Below the pieces are notes generated by a model. The model saw only the letters and a program-made list of their open reading frames with translations, was not told where the DNA came from and made no database searches. A stretch of 64,000 bases of DNA from Duganella aceris (GTDB lineage: Bacteria > Pseudomonadota > Gammaproteobacteria > Burkholderiales > Burkholderiaceae_D): positions 62,001 through 126,000 of the forward strand of contig NZ_JAADJT010000005.1 in NCBI RefSeq assembly GCF_011090165.1, written 5' to 3'. The position numbers and the translations under genes were made by a program. Every line of letters begins with the position of its first letter. The first letter of the stretch is position 1. Shown one piece after another: positions 7,714 through 18,821 of this stretch.

Positions 7714-7748
7714 AAAAAAACCCGGCAGGGTCGGGCGACCGTGCCGGG
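7714..7748 (-). terminator. Intrinsic terminator of the gcvTHP operon
   Basis: CCCGGCA (7721-7727) pairs with TGCCGGG (7742-7748), and inside it GGTCG (7729-7733) pairs with CGACC (7736-7740), giving a nearly continuous 12-bp stem. On the minus strand it is followed by seven T residues (7714-7720). It lies about 40 bases past the gcvP stop codon. Confidence 0.9.
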
Positions 7749-7785
7749 CTGGTGGCTGCGCGGGCGGACCCGCGCGGCTGGCGAT

Positions 7786-10680
<2,895 letters not shown>

Positions 10681-10740
10681 GATTTGTCTGGGCTAAAGAA
10701 ATGCGGGATGCCGGCGCGGACGCGGGCAAGATGGAAAAGC

Positions 10741-10766
10741 AAAAAGGCCAGCACAGGGCTGGCCTT
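10741..10766 (-). terminator. Terminator-like hairpin between gcvH and gcvP
   Basis: AAGGCCAGC (10744-10752) and GCTGGCCTT (10758-10766) form a perfect 9-bp stem with a 5-base loop. On the minus strand the stem runs into a T-rich tract (TTTTTGC, then TTTT). It has the form of an intrinsic terminator, only 10 bases after the gcvH stop codon and inside the operon. It may reduce read-through into gcvP or act as a 3' stabiliser for a gcvTH message. Confidence 0.7.
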
Positions 10767-10775
10767 CACGCGCCA

Positions 10776-11156
10776 TTAAGCGCCGGTGGTCTTGCCGTAG
10801 GCGGCTGCGTCGAGCAGGCCGTCGATGGCGGCGGCGTCGGTCGGCTTGATCTTGAACAGCCATGCCGCGTAGGCGTCGCTGTTGATCGATTCCGGCGCGC
10901 TGGCCACGTCTTCGTTGACGGCCACGACTTCGCCCGATACCGGCGCGTAGATGTCGCTGGCGGCCTTGACCGATTCCACCACGGCGGCGTCGTCGCCAGC
11001 GGTGTAGCTCTTGCCGACTTTCGGCAGTTCGACGAAGACGATATCGCCCAGCGCGTCCTGCGCGTATTCGGTGATGCCGACGGTGACGGTGCCGTCGGCC
11101 TCGGCGCGGACCCACTCGTGGGATTCGGTGTACTTCAGATCTGCAGGAATGTTCAT
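10776..11156 (-). CDS. gcvH: Glycine cleavage system H-protein
   Basis: A 126-residue lipoyl carrier that shuttles the aminomethyl group from GcvP to GcvT and is then reoxidised by the L-protein. The lipoylated residue is Lys64 in [19 protein letters not shown]. The typical start [10 protein letters not shown] and the end motif [10 protein letters not shown] are present. GGAG lies upstream of the ATG at 11156. It is 24 bases after gcvT, so the two are cotranscribed under the glycine riboswitch. Confidence 0.98.
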   Translation of the reverse strand: MNIPADLKYTESHEWVRAEADGTVTVGITEYAQDALGDIVFVELPKVGKSYTAGDDAAVVESVKAASDIYAPVSGEVVAVNEDVASAPESINSDAYAAWLFKIKPTDAAAIDGLLDAAAYGKTTGA

Positions 11157-11180
11157 GTAAAGCTCCAGAGGGGTGAGAGG

Positions 11181-12302
11181 TTAGACAGCCAGGATTTTAC
11201 CGTTGCGCACGAACGGCAATTTAACCACAGACGCGGCCAGTTTTTTGTCGCGGATCTCGACCTGCACGGTATCGCCGACGTTGACGCCGTTCGGCACGCG
11301 CGCCAGGGCGATCGCCTGCTGCATCGACGGGCTGAAGGTGCCGCTGGTGATTTCGCCGGTGGCATCGCTGCCGGCCACGATGACCTTTTGGTGCGCGCGC
11401 AGCACGCCGCCTTTTTCACGCAGGATCAGGCCGACGAATTGGGCGTTCTGGCCCATCGCCTGCAGCGCCGCCTTGCCGATGAAGTCGCGCTCGGAGACCA
11501 GGTCGATGGTCCAGGCCAGGCCGGCGTCCAGCGGGTTGACGGTTTCGTCCATGTCCTGGCCGTACAGATTCATGCCGGCTTCGAGGCGCAGCGTGTCGCG
11601 CGCGCCCAGGCCGGCCGGCTTGACGCCGGCGGCGACCAGCGCGTTCCACAGGTTCTCGGCCTGCTCGGCGGCGACGCCGATTTCAAAGCCGTCTTCGCCG
11701 GTGTAGCCGGTGCGGGCGATCATCGCCTCGCCGAAGATTGGGCTTTGCGCGAATGCGACGTTGAACGGCTTCATGTCGGCGCTGCCGGCTTTCGATTCAG
11801 GGATCACTTCCCACACCTTGGCGCGGGCGTTCGGGCCTTGCACGGCGATCAGCGCCATGGCGTTGTCGCCATCGCGGCGCTGGGTGATCGTCACACCGCT
11901 GTTGGTGGCGGCGTTTTGCTGCTGCATCCAGGCCACGTCTTTTTCGGCGGTGCCGGCGTTGACCACCAGGCGGAACCAGCTCTCGCTGATGAAGTAGACG
12001 ATCAGGTCGTCGATGACGAAGCCTTGCGGGTTGAGCATGCAGGAGTACAGCGCCTTGCCCGAGACCTGGAGCTTGTCGACGTTGTTGGCCAGCAGGCCGC
12101 GCAGGAAGGCGCGCACGTTGTCGCCCTTGATGTCGACCACGCACATGTGGGCCACGTCGAACATGCCGACGTCGGTGCGCACGGCGTTGTGTTCTTCGAT
12201 CTGCGAGCCGTAGTTGACCGGCATGTCCCAACCGCCGAAGTCGACCATCTTGGCGCCGGCGGCGCGGTGGGCATTGTTGAGTGGGGTGGCTTTGAGCGTC
12301 AT
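11181..12302 (-). CDS. gcvT: Glycine cleavage system T-protein (aminomethyltransferase)
   Basis: A 373-residue enzyme that transfers the methylene group from the H-protein to tetrahydrofolate and releases ammonia. The ATG at 12302, preceded by GAGGA, is preferred over a TTG five codons upstream. Visible motifs are [20 protein letters not shown] near the N terminus, the folate-site region [29 protein letters not shown] with the catalytic Asp region in the middle, and [20 protein letters not shown]. It is the first gene of gcvTHP, with a tandem glycine riboswitch and strong promoter immediately upstream. Confidence 0.98.
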   Translation of the reverse strand: MTLKATPLNNAHRAAGAKMVDFGGWDMPVNYGSQIEEHNAVRTDVGMFDVAHMCVVDIKGDNVRAFLRGLLANNVDKLQVSGKALYSCMLNPQGFVIDDLIVYFISESWFRLVVNAGTAEKDVAWMQQQNAATNSGVTITQRRDGDNAMALIAVQGPNARAKVWEVIPESKAGSADMKPFNVAFAQSPIFGEAMIARTGYTGEDGFEIGVAAEQAENLWNALVAAGVKPAGLGARDTLRLEAGMNLYGQDMDETVNPLDAGLAWTIDLVSERDFIGKAALQAMGQNAQFVGLILREKGGVLRAHQKVIVAGSDATGEITSGTFSPSMQQAIALARVPNGVNVGDTVQVEIRDKKLAASVVKLPFVRNGKILAV

Positions 12303-12385
12303 GATTCCTCGGTCCAAATCGAATAGGGGTTAACAGAACATACAAGGAACGGCTAAAAAGCAGTTTCCACAATGATCGCAGACCC

Positions 12386-12571
12386 CTCTGTCCTTGGTAC
12401 CTGAGAGATTACGGGAGAAAATCCCCGCGCGCCCCTTCGGTGGGCCGCCGGCGTATGCCGCGGCCGCTCTCCAGAGTTGAGCCAAACTGGCCCCTTGATC
12501 GGTCCTTTTGCCTGAGAGTTTTTGGGTAGTGCCCCTTCGGCGGCAACGCGAGTTTGCCCTCTCCCGATCAA
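12386..12571 (-). promoter_or_regulatory. Tandem glycine riboswitch (two aptamers)
   Basis: The minus strand carries two glycine aptamers in series. Aptamer 1 (12571 to 12495) has an 8-bp P1 formed by TTGATCGG and CCGATCAA, plus the conserved GGGAGAGGG, CCGAAGGGGC and AACTCTCAGGC. Aptamer 2 (12476 to 12386) has a P1 of CTCTG/CAGAG and GGAGAGC, ACCGAAGGGGCG and AATCTCTCAGG. They are joined by a linker of about 18 bases. The proposed promoter places the transcript start just before aptamer 1. In this class glycine binding switches gcv expression on. The expression platform down to the gcvT start has no clear terminator, so control may act on translation or through long-range pairing (ACCCCT at 12382-12387 against AGGGGT at 12325-12330). 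Confidence 0.95.
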
Positions 12572-12579
12572 GACTCGGG

Positions 12580-12608
12580 AATATATGTCAGAAGGGCCTT
12601 ATTGTCAA
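12580..12608 (-). promoter_or_regulatory. Strong sigma70 promoter of gcvTHP
   Basis: On the minus strand a perfect TTGACA (12603-12608) is followed by 17 bases and TATATT (12580-12585). The expected start point near 12573 coincides with the 5' edge of the first glycine aptamer, and each call supports the other. Confidence 0.85.
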
Positions 12609-12669
12609 TCTTGGCGGCAAGGAGGCGCGCACGGCAGGCGTACGGTAAAAGACTGACAAATCAACTATT

Positions 12670-12678
12670 TGCTAGAAT
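12670..12678 (+). promoter_or_regulatory. Candidate extended -10 promoter of the ClpP-like gene
   Basis: TGC followed by TAGAAT (12673-12678) fits an extended -10 element; no good -35 is present at the right distance. The expected start near 12685 gives a leader of about 22 bases before the ATG at 12707. It diverges from the gcv promoter on the other strand. Confidence 0.45.
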
Positions 12679-12706
12679 TAATGAAAATCTTTCCGAGAGC
12701 CCAGCC

Positions 12707-13267
12707 ATGAGCCAAGACCAAACCAATTCCGAGGGCCATGCGTGGTTCACTTTGTCCGGCGATGTAAACAGCGATATGGTTCGCCGCGTCTTCGACGCCG
12801 TCGCCGATATGACCGAGGATCGCATCACCACCGCCCACATCCTGATCCAGTCCAACGGCGGCTACGTCAGCGACGGGATATGCCTGTACAACTACCTGAG
12901 CAAGCTGCCGATCAAGATCGTCACCTACAACGCCGGCGCGGTGGCGTCGATCGCGGTGGTGCTGTTCCTGGCCGGCGCCGAGCGCTACGCCAGCGACACC
13001 GCCCGCTTCATGGTGCACAAGTCGCACGCCAGCGCGCCGCACGGCGCCCGGCCGGACGCGTTGCGCATCATCGTCGAGGGCTTGCAGGCGGACGATGCCC
13101 GCACCGAGCAAATCCTGCGCACGCACGTGCGGTTGACCGAAGAACACTGGCGCACGCACGAGTATTCGGACCTGCACCTGACGGCGGTCGAGGGCTTGAA
13201 AGTGGGAATGATTCAGGCGGTGCGGGATTTCGTGCCGCCGCGCGGCGAGCGGGTGACCAACATCTAG
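12707..13267 (+). CDS. ClpP-like serine protease (ClpP/crotonase fold)
   Basis: A 186-residue protein of the ClpP fold. The start at 12707 is preceded by GAGAG; an open extension to 12554 crosses the gcv riboswitch and promoter and is unlikely to be coding. The Ser nucleophile is in AVASIAVVLFLAGAERYA, the His is in RFMVHKSHAS, and the Asp is probably the one in YSDLHLTAVEGLKVG, matching the order of the ClpP triad. The N terminus (FTLSGDVNSDMVRRVFDAVA) replaces the usual ClpP axial-loop sequence, and no Clp ATPase gene is adjacent. It is therefore probably a stand-alone ClpP-like enzyme rather than housekeeping ClpP. The substrate is unknown. Confidence 0.85.
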   Translation: MSQDQTNSEGHAWFTLSGDVNSDMVRRVFDAVADMTEDRITTAHILIQSNGGYVSDGICLYNYLSKLPIKIVTYNAGAVASIAVVLFLAGAERYASDTARFMVHKSHASAPHGARPDALRIIVEGLQADDARTEQILRTHVRLTEEHWRTHEYSDLHLTAVEGLKVGMIQAVRDFVPPRGERVTNI

Positions 13268-13298
13268 GCGCGTCGGCGTCGGGCGCGGTGTCGGCCGG

Positions 13299-14984
13299 CT
13301 AGAACTCTTCCCATTCGACTTCCGGCGCCGCCTTGCGGGGTGGGCTCAGCGGCAGTGCCGGTGCGCCGCGCCGGCGATTTTTTGCGCGCGTCTCCGTGGC
13401 GGCGGGGACCGGCGCGTGTCCGGTTGTTTGCGCGGTGGCGTCCTCCGGCAGCACGAAAGCGCCGATCGCCTGGCTGAGCTTGCCCGTCTCGGCGCGCATC
13501 GAGGCCGCCGCCGCTGCCGCCTGCTCGACCAGCGCCGCGTTCTGCTGAGTCGCCTGGTCCATCGCCGCGATCGCGTGGTGCACCTGTTCCAGACCCGCCG
13601 TCTGCTCGGCGCTGGCGTCGGCGATTTCCCCGATCAGCCCGGTCACGCGCTGGACGCTGACCACCACTTCCTCCATCGTGTTGCGCGCCTGGTCGGCGAG
13701 TTGCGTGCCGCGCGCCACCTTGTCGACCGAATCGGCGATCAGTTCCTTGATCTCCCTGGCGGCGGCGGCCGAGCGCTGCGCCAGGCTGCGCACCTCGGAC
13801 GCCACCACGGCGAAACCGCGCCCTTGTTCGCCGGCGCGCGCCGCCTCCACCGCCGCGTTCAGGGCCAGGATATTGGTCTGGAAGGCGATGCCGTCGATCA
13901 CGCCGATGATCTCCGCGATCTTCTTCGAGCTGTCGTTGATCGACGCCATCGTGCCGACCACCTGCGCCACGTCGTCGCCGCCGCGCACCGCCACGGCGGA
14001 CGCCGACAGCGCCAGCTGGTTGGCCTGCACCGCGTGACCGGCGTTTTGCTTGACGGTCGCGGTCAGTTGCTCCATCGCCGACGCGGTTTCCTCCAGCGCG
14101 CCGGCCTGCCGCTCGGTGCGCTTGGATAAATCCTGGTTGCCTTCGGCGATTTCCGCCGCCGAGCCGCCGATCGCGCGGGCGCCGTCGCGCACCTGGCCGA
14201 TGATGCGCAACAGGCTGTCGTTCATCCGCTGCATCGCCTGCAATAGTTTGCCGGTCTGGTTGTCGCCGTGGATCTCGATGCGGACGCAGAGATCGCCGCC
14301 GGCGATGCGCTGCGCCGCCTGCATGGCGTGCTGCAACGGCGCCGAGATCGATCGCGCCAGCCACAGCGCCAGCAAGGCGCCGCCGGCAACGGCCATGGCG
14401 AGCAGGCTGAAGGTGATGAGACGGGCGCCGGCATATAGCTCGTCGGCCGCGCGCGCCGCTTCCTGGCTTGCTTGCATGCAGCCGGCCAGCAGCTTGCCCA
14501 GTTGCGCGTTCAATGCATCGAGCATTTGCTGTGAAGCGCCCTTGAGCAGGGCGCGCGCCTCGTCCGGCTTGCCATCGCGGGCCAGCGCGGCCAGCTTCTC
14601 GTGTTCGGCGAGATAGGCGGCGGCCAGGCGCTGCATGTCGGCCGCCTGCGTCTGGGCGGGGCCCTCGCTCAGTACGCGCGCCAGTTGCTCGCTGTTGCCG
14701 CGCAAGGCGGAGGCGGCGTCGTTCAATTTTTGCGCGGCGTCGTCGATACTCTCCTTGTCGCCGGCGATCACGTGCTCCAGTTTGCGCAATGCCAGCAAGT
14801 CGTTGCGCAGCGACAGCACGGCGATGGTCTGCGGCAGCGATTTGCCGGACAGTTCCGACGATGCGTGGTTGATGGCGCTCATACGCGACAGCGCGTTGAC
14901 GCCAAGCAGAGCGGTCAGGCCGAGCACGATGGCGAAGGCGGCCAGAAGCTTGCTGGACGTTTCCAGGTTATGCAGGAGTTTCAT
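13299..14984 (-). CDS. Methyl-accepting chemotaxis protein with CheR-binding tail
   Basis: A 561-residue chemoreceptor. It has TM1 ([19 protein letters not shown]), a four-helix-bundle periplasmic domain to about residue 185, TM2 ([20 protein letters not shown]), a HAMP domain ([20 protein letters not shown]) and a long cytoplasmic hairpin. The tip has the consensus [20 protein letters not shown] with GRGFAVVA following. It resembles the Tsr/Tar type. The C terminus is a flexible Pro/Ala-rich linker ending in EWEEF, which matches the xWxxF methyltransferase/methylesterase tether (NWETF in E. coli). Together these features support a high-abundance, adaptation-competent receptor. It converges on the ClpP-like gene. 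Confidence 0.95.
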   Translation of the reverse strand: MKLLHNLETSSKLLAAFAIVLGLTALLGVNALSRMSAINHASSELSGKSLPQTIAVLSLRNDLLALRKLEHVIAGDKESIDDAAQKLNDAASALRGNSEQLARVLSEGPAQTQAADMQRLAAAYLAEHEKLAALARDGKPDEARALLKGASQQMLDALNAQLGKLLAGCMQASQEAARAADELYAGARLITFSLLAMAVAGGALLALWLARSISAPLQHAMQAAQRIAGGDLCVRIEIHGDNQTGKLLQAMQRMNDSLLRIIGQVRDGARAIGGSAAEIAEGNQDLSKRTERQAGALEETASAMEQLTATVKQNAGHAVQANQLALSASAVAVRGGDDVAQVVGTMASINDSSKKIAEIIGVIDGIAFQTNILALNAAVEAARAGEQGRGFAVVASEVRSLAQRSAAAAREIKELIADSVDKVARGTQLADQARNTMEEVVVSVQRVTGLIGEIADASAEQTAGLEQVHHAIAAMDQATQQNAALVEQAAAAAASMRAETGKLSQAIGAFVLPEDATAQTTGHAPVPAATETRAKNRRRGAPALPLSPPRKAAPEVEWEEF

Positions 14985-15203
14985 GGGGCGTCCTTGATGG
15001 CGAAGGCGGGCGGACTTGTTATGTTAAGGAAACCTCAACCTTGCCTATTGAGCCGCGTCAACACAGGGTTTGCGCCGGGAGGAGTTGCTGGAAATCGGTA
15101 AAATACGCGAAAAATTGCACATTCTTGATTCTCTTGTATTGCCTTATGGAAATACTGTGTGAAAATGGGATATTCCTGATTTTTTCATCGCCGCAGGTCA
15201 TAT

Positions 15204-17969
15204 ATGGTTGCAACTCCGACAACGCAGGCATCGCCAAATAAGACGGTCACGCCGCGGCATGCCTTGCTGGAGGAGTTGATCAAGATCGCGCTCAAGCACG
15301 CGGGCGATCAGTATCTGGATCTGGCCACCAGATTGGCCGGGGCGCTGATCGACGCCACCGACGGCGACACGCGCGCGATCCAGGCGCGTCTGCGCGCGGG
15401 CAATCAGCTGCGCAACCGCAATTTCGCCTTCTTGCATCTGGCCACCAGCATGTTGGAGAAGGCGTTGCGCCGGGAGATCGCCGAATTGTCGCCGGCCGCC
15501 AAGGGGCAGCCGGGTGAGGGCGGGCCGCTGTCGCTGGTGCCGTTCGAGGAAATGGATACGCGCGTGGCGCTGGGTGGTGTCAGCAAGCCGTTCGAGATCC
15601 GGTATGCGGATCAGTTGCAGACGTTGAATGTGCGGCTGGCTTTTCTGTTGGATCGGGATATCTTGCGCGGGAGTCAGAATCCGTTCCGGCCGGAGGTGTT
15701 TCTGGTGGCGTTGCAGCAGGCCTGGAACGAGTTCGATACCGAGCCGGAATCGGCGCCGCTGTTGCAGCCGATGGTCAAACCCGGCATGTTCATCGAACTG
15801 GGGCCGATGCTTGATGCCTTGAACCTGGCTTTGCAAAGCAAGGGAGTGCTGCCGGGCTCGGTCGATGGCTACAAGGGGCGCAAGGCGGATGCCGCCAAGG
15901 CCGCGCCGTCGCGCGCGCGCAGCAACCAGGCGGCGCTGGCGCAGCAGTTACGGCAGTTTTTCGCGTCCAGCGAGGTGGCTGGTTCGGCTGCCGGGGAAAT
16001 TGTCGACGGGATCGCCGGCGGCATCATCCAGAGCGCGGGCGGGGATATCGATCTGAGTATTCCGGATTTGCCGATGTCGGCGTTGACGGCCGGCAGCAGC
16101 TGGGCGCCGAATGGCGCGCAGGCGGCGCCGCGCGCGACGGGGGCTGGCGGTCACGCCTCTGCCCACGGCGCCTCTGCCCACGGCGTTGCCGGCCACGCTG
16201 GCGCCGGCGCAGCCGCCGCGTCAGGCGTCGCCTTCGGTCCAGGAGCGGGGTCCGGCGATGCTGGCGGCCCGTTGCCGGCCGGGACCGTGATGATGGCGGT
16301 GCCAGCAGGCGCGGTCATGGTGGCGATGCCAGGCGGGACCGGCTTACCGGCTGGCGCGGCGGGAGGCGACGGCGGCGTGGGTGGCGTGGGCGTGGCGGGC
16401 GGATTCGTGCCTGCGGCAGGCCTGCCGGCCGGTGCGGTGCAGGGCGCGGGAGGCGTGTGGCTGCAGGGTCCGGCGCAAGGTTTCCAGCCCGGCGCCTTGA
16501 CCAACGAAGACGCGCAGCGTCTGGTGCAGATCGGCGGCAAGCAGCCGCTGCTGGCCTATCTGGCGCAGCTGCAAAAAGCCGTGCCCTATGATTCGATCGG
16601 CGGCCTCGGCGTCATGGCCGGCGCCGCATCGGGCAAGGCCGCCGCCGCAGGACCAGGGCCAGCACCGGCCGGCGAATCGCCCGAATCCGCCAAAGTCTTC
16701 TACCTGCCCAACCTCAAACAGAGCATGCCGCAGGGCAGCCTGTCGCGCAACGACGAAAGCACCATCGACTTGCTGTCGGCGGTGTTCGACACCGTCTTCC
16801 GCGACCAGAACATCTCACAGGAAATCCGCGACCTGATCCGCTTCCTGCAGATCCCGGTGCTGAAGGCCGCGCTGGTCGACAAGAACTTCTTCTTCCAGGA
16901 CGCCCATCCGGCACGCCGGCTGATCGATCTGCTGTCGCGCATGGGCTGGGAGCAGCGCAAGGGGCCGGACGATCCGCTGTTCCAGGCGATGCAGCGCAGC
17001 GTCGACCGCGTCGGCCGCGACTACGATCACGAACTGTCGGTCTTCACCGAAGCGGTCAACGAACTGGAGGCCTCGATCCAGGCCGAGGAGCGCGCCGCCG
17101 CCACCGCCATCGCGGCGCCGATCGCGGCCGCGCTGAAGCAGGAGAAAATGGCCGAGTCGGGCAAGCTGGCCAAGAATTCGGTGGCGCTGCGCATCGGCAC
17201 CGGGGAAGTGATCGCCGTGGTCGAAGCCTTCCTGGAGCAGCGGTGGGTATCGGTGCTGACCGTCGCCTACAGTATCGAGGACGACAAGCCGGGCGCCGTC
17301 AACAACGCCACCCGCACCATGGACGAGCTGATCTGGAGCGTGCGGCCCAAGCTCAACGGCGACGAGCGCAAGCAGCTGATCGCCAGGCTGCCGGGCTTGC
17401 TGTCGCAGTTGAACAAGTGGCTGGACGTCATCAAGTGGCAGGACGCGGACCGGCTGCAATTCTTCGCCGAGCTGGCCGAATGCCACGCTTCGATCGTGCG
17501 AGCGCCGATCGAGATGTCGCCGGAGCGCCAGCTGGAAATCTCGATGCAGGTGGCGCAGCGGGCCGCCGAGCGTCGGTTGCAACTGCAAGCCAAGGCCGAT
17601 GCCGAGGAAAAAGCCGCCGCCGAGGCGTTGGTCCACCGGCCGGCGCCGGACGCGGAGGACGAAGACGCCGCCGTCGAAGTCGACGGCCTGGCGCGCGGCA
17701 TGTGGCTGGAGTTCATGCAGGACGGCGGTGGCAGCCGCAAGGTCAAGCTGGCGTGGATCAGCCCGCTACGCACGCTGTATATCTTCTCGACCGCCGCGCG
17801 GCAGGAAGCGTTCTCGATGTCCGGCGAACAGCTGGCGCAACGCTTCCGCGAGCGCACCGCGCAGGTGGTGCGCAGCGACGGGGTGGTCGCGGTCGCGCTG
17901 TCGCAAGCGCTGGCCCGCGCCGCCGACAACGACGCGTCCATCGACCCGCCAGCCTCGGCCTTCGGCTGA
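15204..17969 (+). CDS. DUF1631 family protein
   Basis: A 921-residue soluble protein recognised as DUF1631 from its N-terminal helical region (LEELIKIALKHAGDQYLDLA, then a long segment containing NPFRPEVFLVALQQAW) and its C-terminal region (RGMWLEFMQ followed by KLAWISPLRTLYIFSTAA), which reads like a small PilZ-like beta barrel. Between about residues 300 and 425 there is a Gly/Ala/Pro-rich linker with short repeats around SAHGASAHG. The remaining middle is helical and charged. The function of this family is not established; in betaproteobacteria it is often near signalling genes. It is transcribed alone, away from the chemoreceptor gene on its left. Confidence 0.85.
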   Translation: MVATPTTQASPNKTVTPRHALLEELIKIALKHAGDQYLDLATRLAGALIDATDGDTRAIQARLRAGNQLRNRNFAFLHLATSMLEKALRREIAELSPAAKGQPGEGGPLSLVPFEEMDTRVALGGVSKPFEIRYADQLQTLNVRLAFLLDRDILRGSQNPFRPEVFLVALQQAWNEFDTEPESAPLLQPMVKPGMFIELGPMLDALNLALQSKGVLPGSVDGYKGRKADAAKAAPSRARSNQAALAQQLRQFFASSEVAGSAAGEIVDGIAGGIIQSAGGDIDLSIPDLPMSALTAGSSWAPNGAQAAPRATGAGGHASAHGASAHGVAGHAGAGAAAASGVAFGPGAGSGDAGGPLPAGTVMMAVPAGAVMVAMPGGTGLPAGAAGGDGGVGGVGVAGGFVPAAGLPAGAVQGAGGVWLQGPAQGFQPGALTNEDAQRLVQIGGKQPLLAYLAQLQKAVPYDSIGGLGVMAGAASGKAAAAGPGPAPAGESPESAKVFYLPNLKQSMPQGSLSRNDESTIDLLSAVFDTVFRDQNISQEIRDLIRFLQIPVLKAALVDKNFFFQDAHPARRLIDLLSRMGWEQRKGPDDPLFQAMQRSVDRVGRDYDHELSVFTEAVNELEASIQAEERAAATAIAAPIAAALKQEKMAESGKLAKNSVALRIGTGEVIAVVEAFLEQRWVSVLTVAYSIEDDKPGAVNNATRTMDELIWSVRPKLNGDERKQLIARLPGLLSQLNKWLDVIKWQDADRLQFFAELAECHASIVRAPIEMSPERQLEISMQVAQRAAERRLQLQAKADAEEKAAAEALVHRPAPDAEDEDAAVEVDGLARGMWLEFMQDGGGSRKVKLAWISPLRTLYIFSTAARQEAFSMSGEQLAQRFRERTAQVVRSDGVVAVALSQALARAADNDASIDPPASAFG

Positions 17970-18090
17970 GCCGATTTGCTGCGGCGCGGTTGGCGGGAAT
18001 TCGTCGTTTCCCCATAGTAATCTTCGCCCCAAGGCCGCGTGCGTGTGCTTATAATGTGATGCACTGCAAAATAATGAACAGGTTAATTAA

Positions 18091-18720
18091 ATGATGATTT
18101 GGTGGCATTGGCTCAGTCTGGCGGGAAGTTTGGCGGTAACCGGGCCGATCGGCGTTGCTATCGCCGTTTGGTTGCTGTCTGGGAAATCCTGGCGCCTGAC
18201 GGCGATCTGGGCCGTCTTGTTCGGCGCCGGCATGGCGCTGGTGGTCATCACCAAGATCGCTTTCATCGGATGGGGCATCGGCGTTGAATCGGTGGAATTC
18301 GCCGGGTTCAGCGGACATGCGATGCGCGCTGCTGCCGTGTTTCCGGTTGCCGGTTTCCTGGCCTTCCGCTCCTCGTCGCTGACCGCGCGACAGTTGAGCA
18401 CCGCGGCCGGCGTGCTGCTTGCCGTGCTGATCGCCATATCGCGGGTCTACGTGCAGGCCCATTCGGTATCGGAGGCGGTCACCGGCTGCCTGCTGGGCCT
18501 GACGGTGGCGGCGCTGTTCATCTGGTATGCCAGCACCGAGCACCATCTGGCGCTGAGCCGGGTGCTGGTGGCACTATGCGTGCCGGTGCTGCTGGTAGCG
18601 CCGCGCGTCGAACCGGTCCCCACCGAAGCGTGGATCACCAAGGCCGCGCTGTACCTGTCCGGCCGCGAGCATCCCTATACCCGTGCCATATGGAATGCCC
18701 CGCGACCTGAAGTGCGATAA
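18091..18720 (+). CDS. PAP2-family membrane phosphatase
   Basis: A 209-residue protein with about six membrane helices and the PAP2 phosphatase signature: FSGHAMRAAAVF (motif C2, PSGH-like, catalytic His near residue 76) and SRVYVQAHSVSEAVTG (motif C3, SRxxxxxHxxxD-like, with Glu in place of Asp). Motif C1 (KxxxxxxRP) is not clear; only a Lys in the preceding helix (VVITKIAFIG) is visible. Family members dephosphorylate lipid phosphates such as undecaprenyl pyrophosphate or phosphatidate. The changes in C1 and C3 leave activity open. TATAAT at 18050-18055 could serve as its -10. Confidence 0.85.
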   Translation: MMIWWHWLSLAGSLAVTGPIGVAIAVWLLSGKSWRLTAIWAVLFGAGMALVVITKIAFIGWGIGVESVEFAGFSGHAMRAAAVFPVAGFLAFRSSSLTARQLSTAAGVLLAVLIAISRVYVQAHSVSEAVTGCLLGLTVAALFIWYASTEHHLALSRVLVALCVPVLLVAPRVEPVPTEAWITKAALYLSGREHPYTRAIWNAPRPEVR

Positions 18721-18777
18721 GGACTGGATTGCCCGTTTGCATCGTTATGCGTTTTCGGCCTGATTTAGTGCGCAAAA

Positions 18778-18786
18778 TGGTATTAT
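18778..18786 (+). promoter_or_regulatory. Candidate extended -10 promoter of smc-zipA-ligA
   Basis: TGG followed by TATTAT (18781-18786) fits an extended -10 element 35 bases upstream of the smc start codon. No convincing -35 is seen. It is the only promoter-like element in the 100-base gap before smc. Confidence 0.4.
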
Positions 18787-18821
18787 TGTGAACTTTTACA
18801 GCTCACCGTCCAGATAACAAC

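Noticed and set aside
12554-12706. Upstream start for the ClpP-like gene
   Set aside because: It would place coding sequence across the gcv promoter and riboswitch edge; the 12707 ATG has a ribosome-binding site and the normal N terminus.
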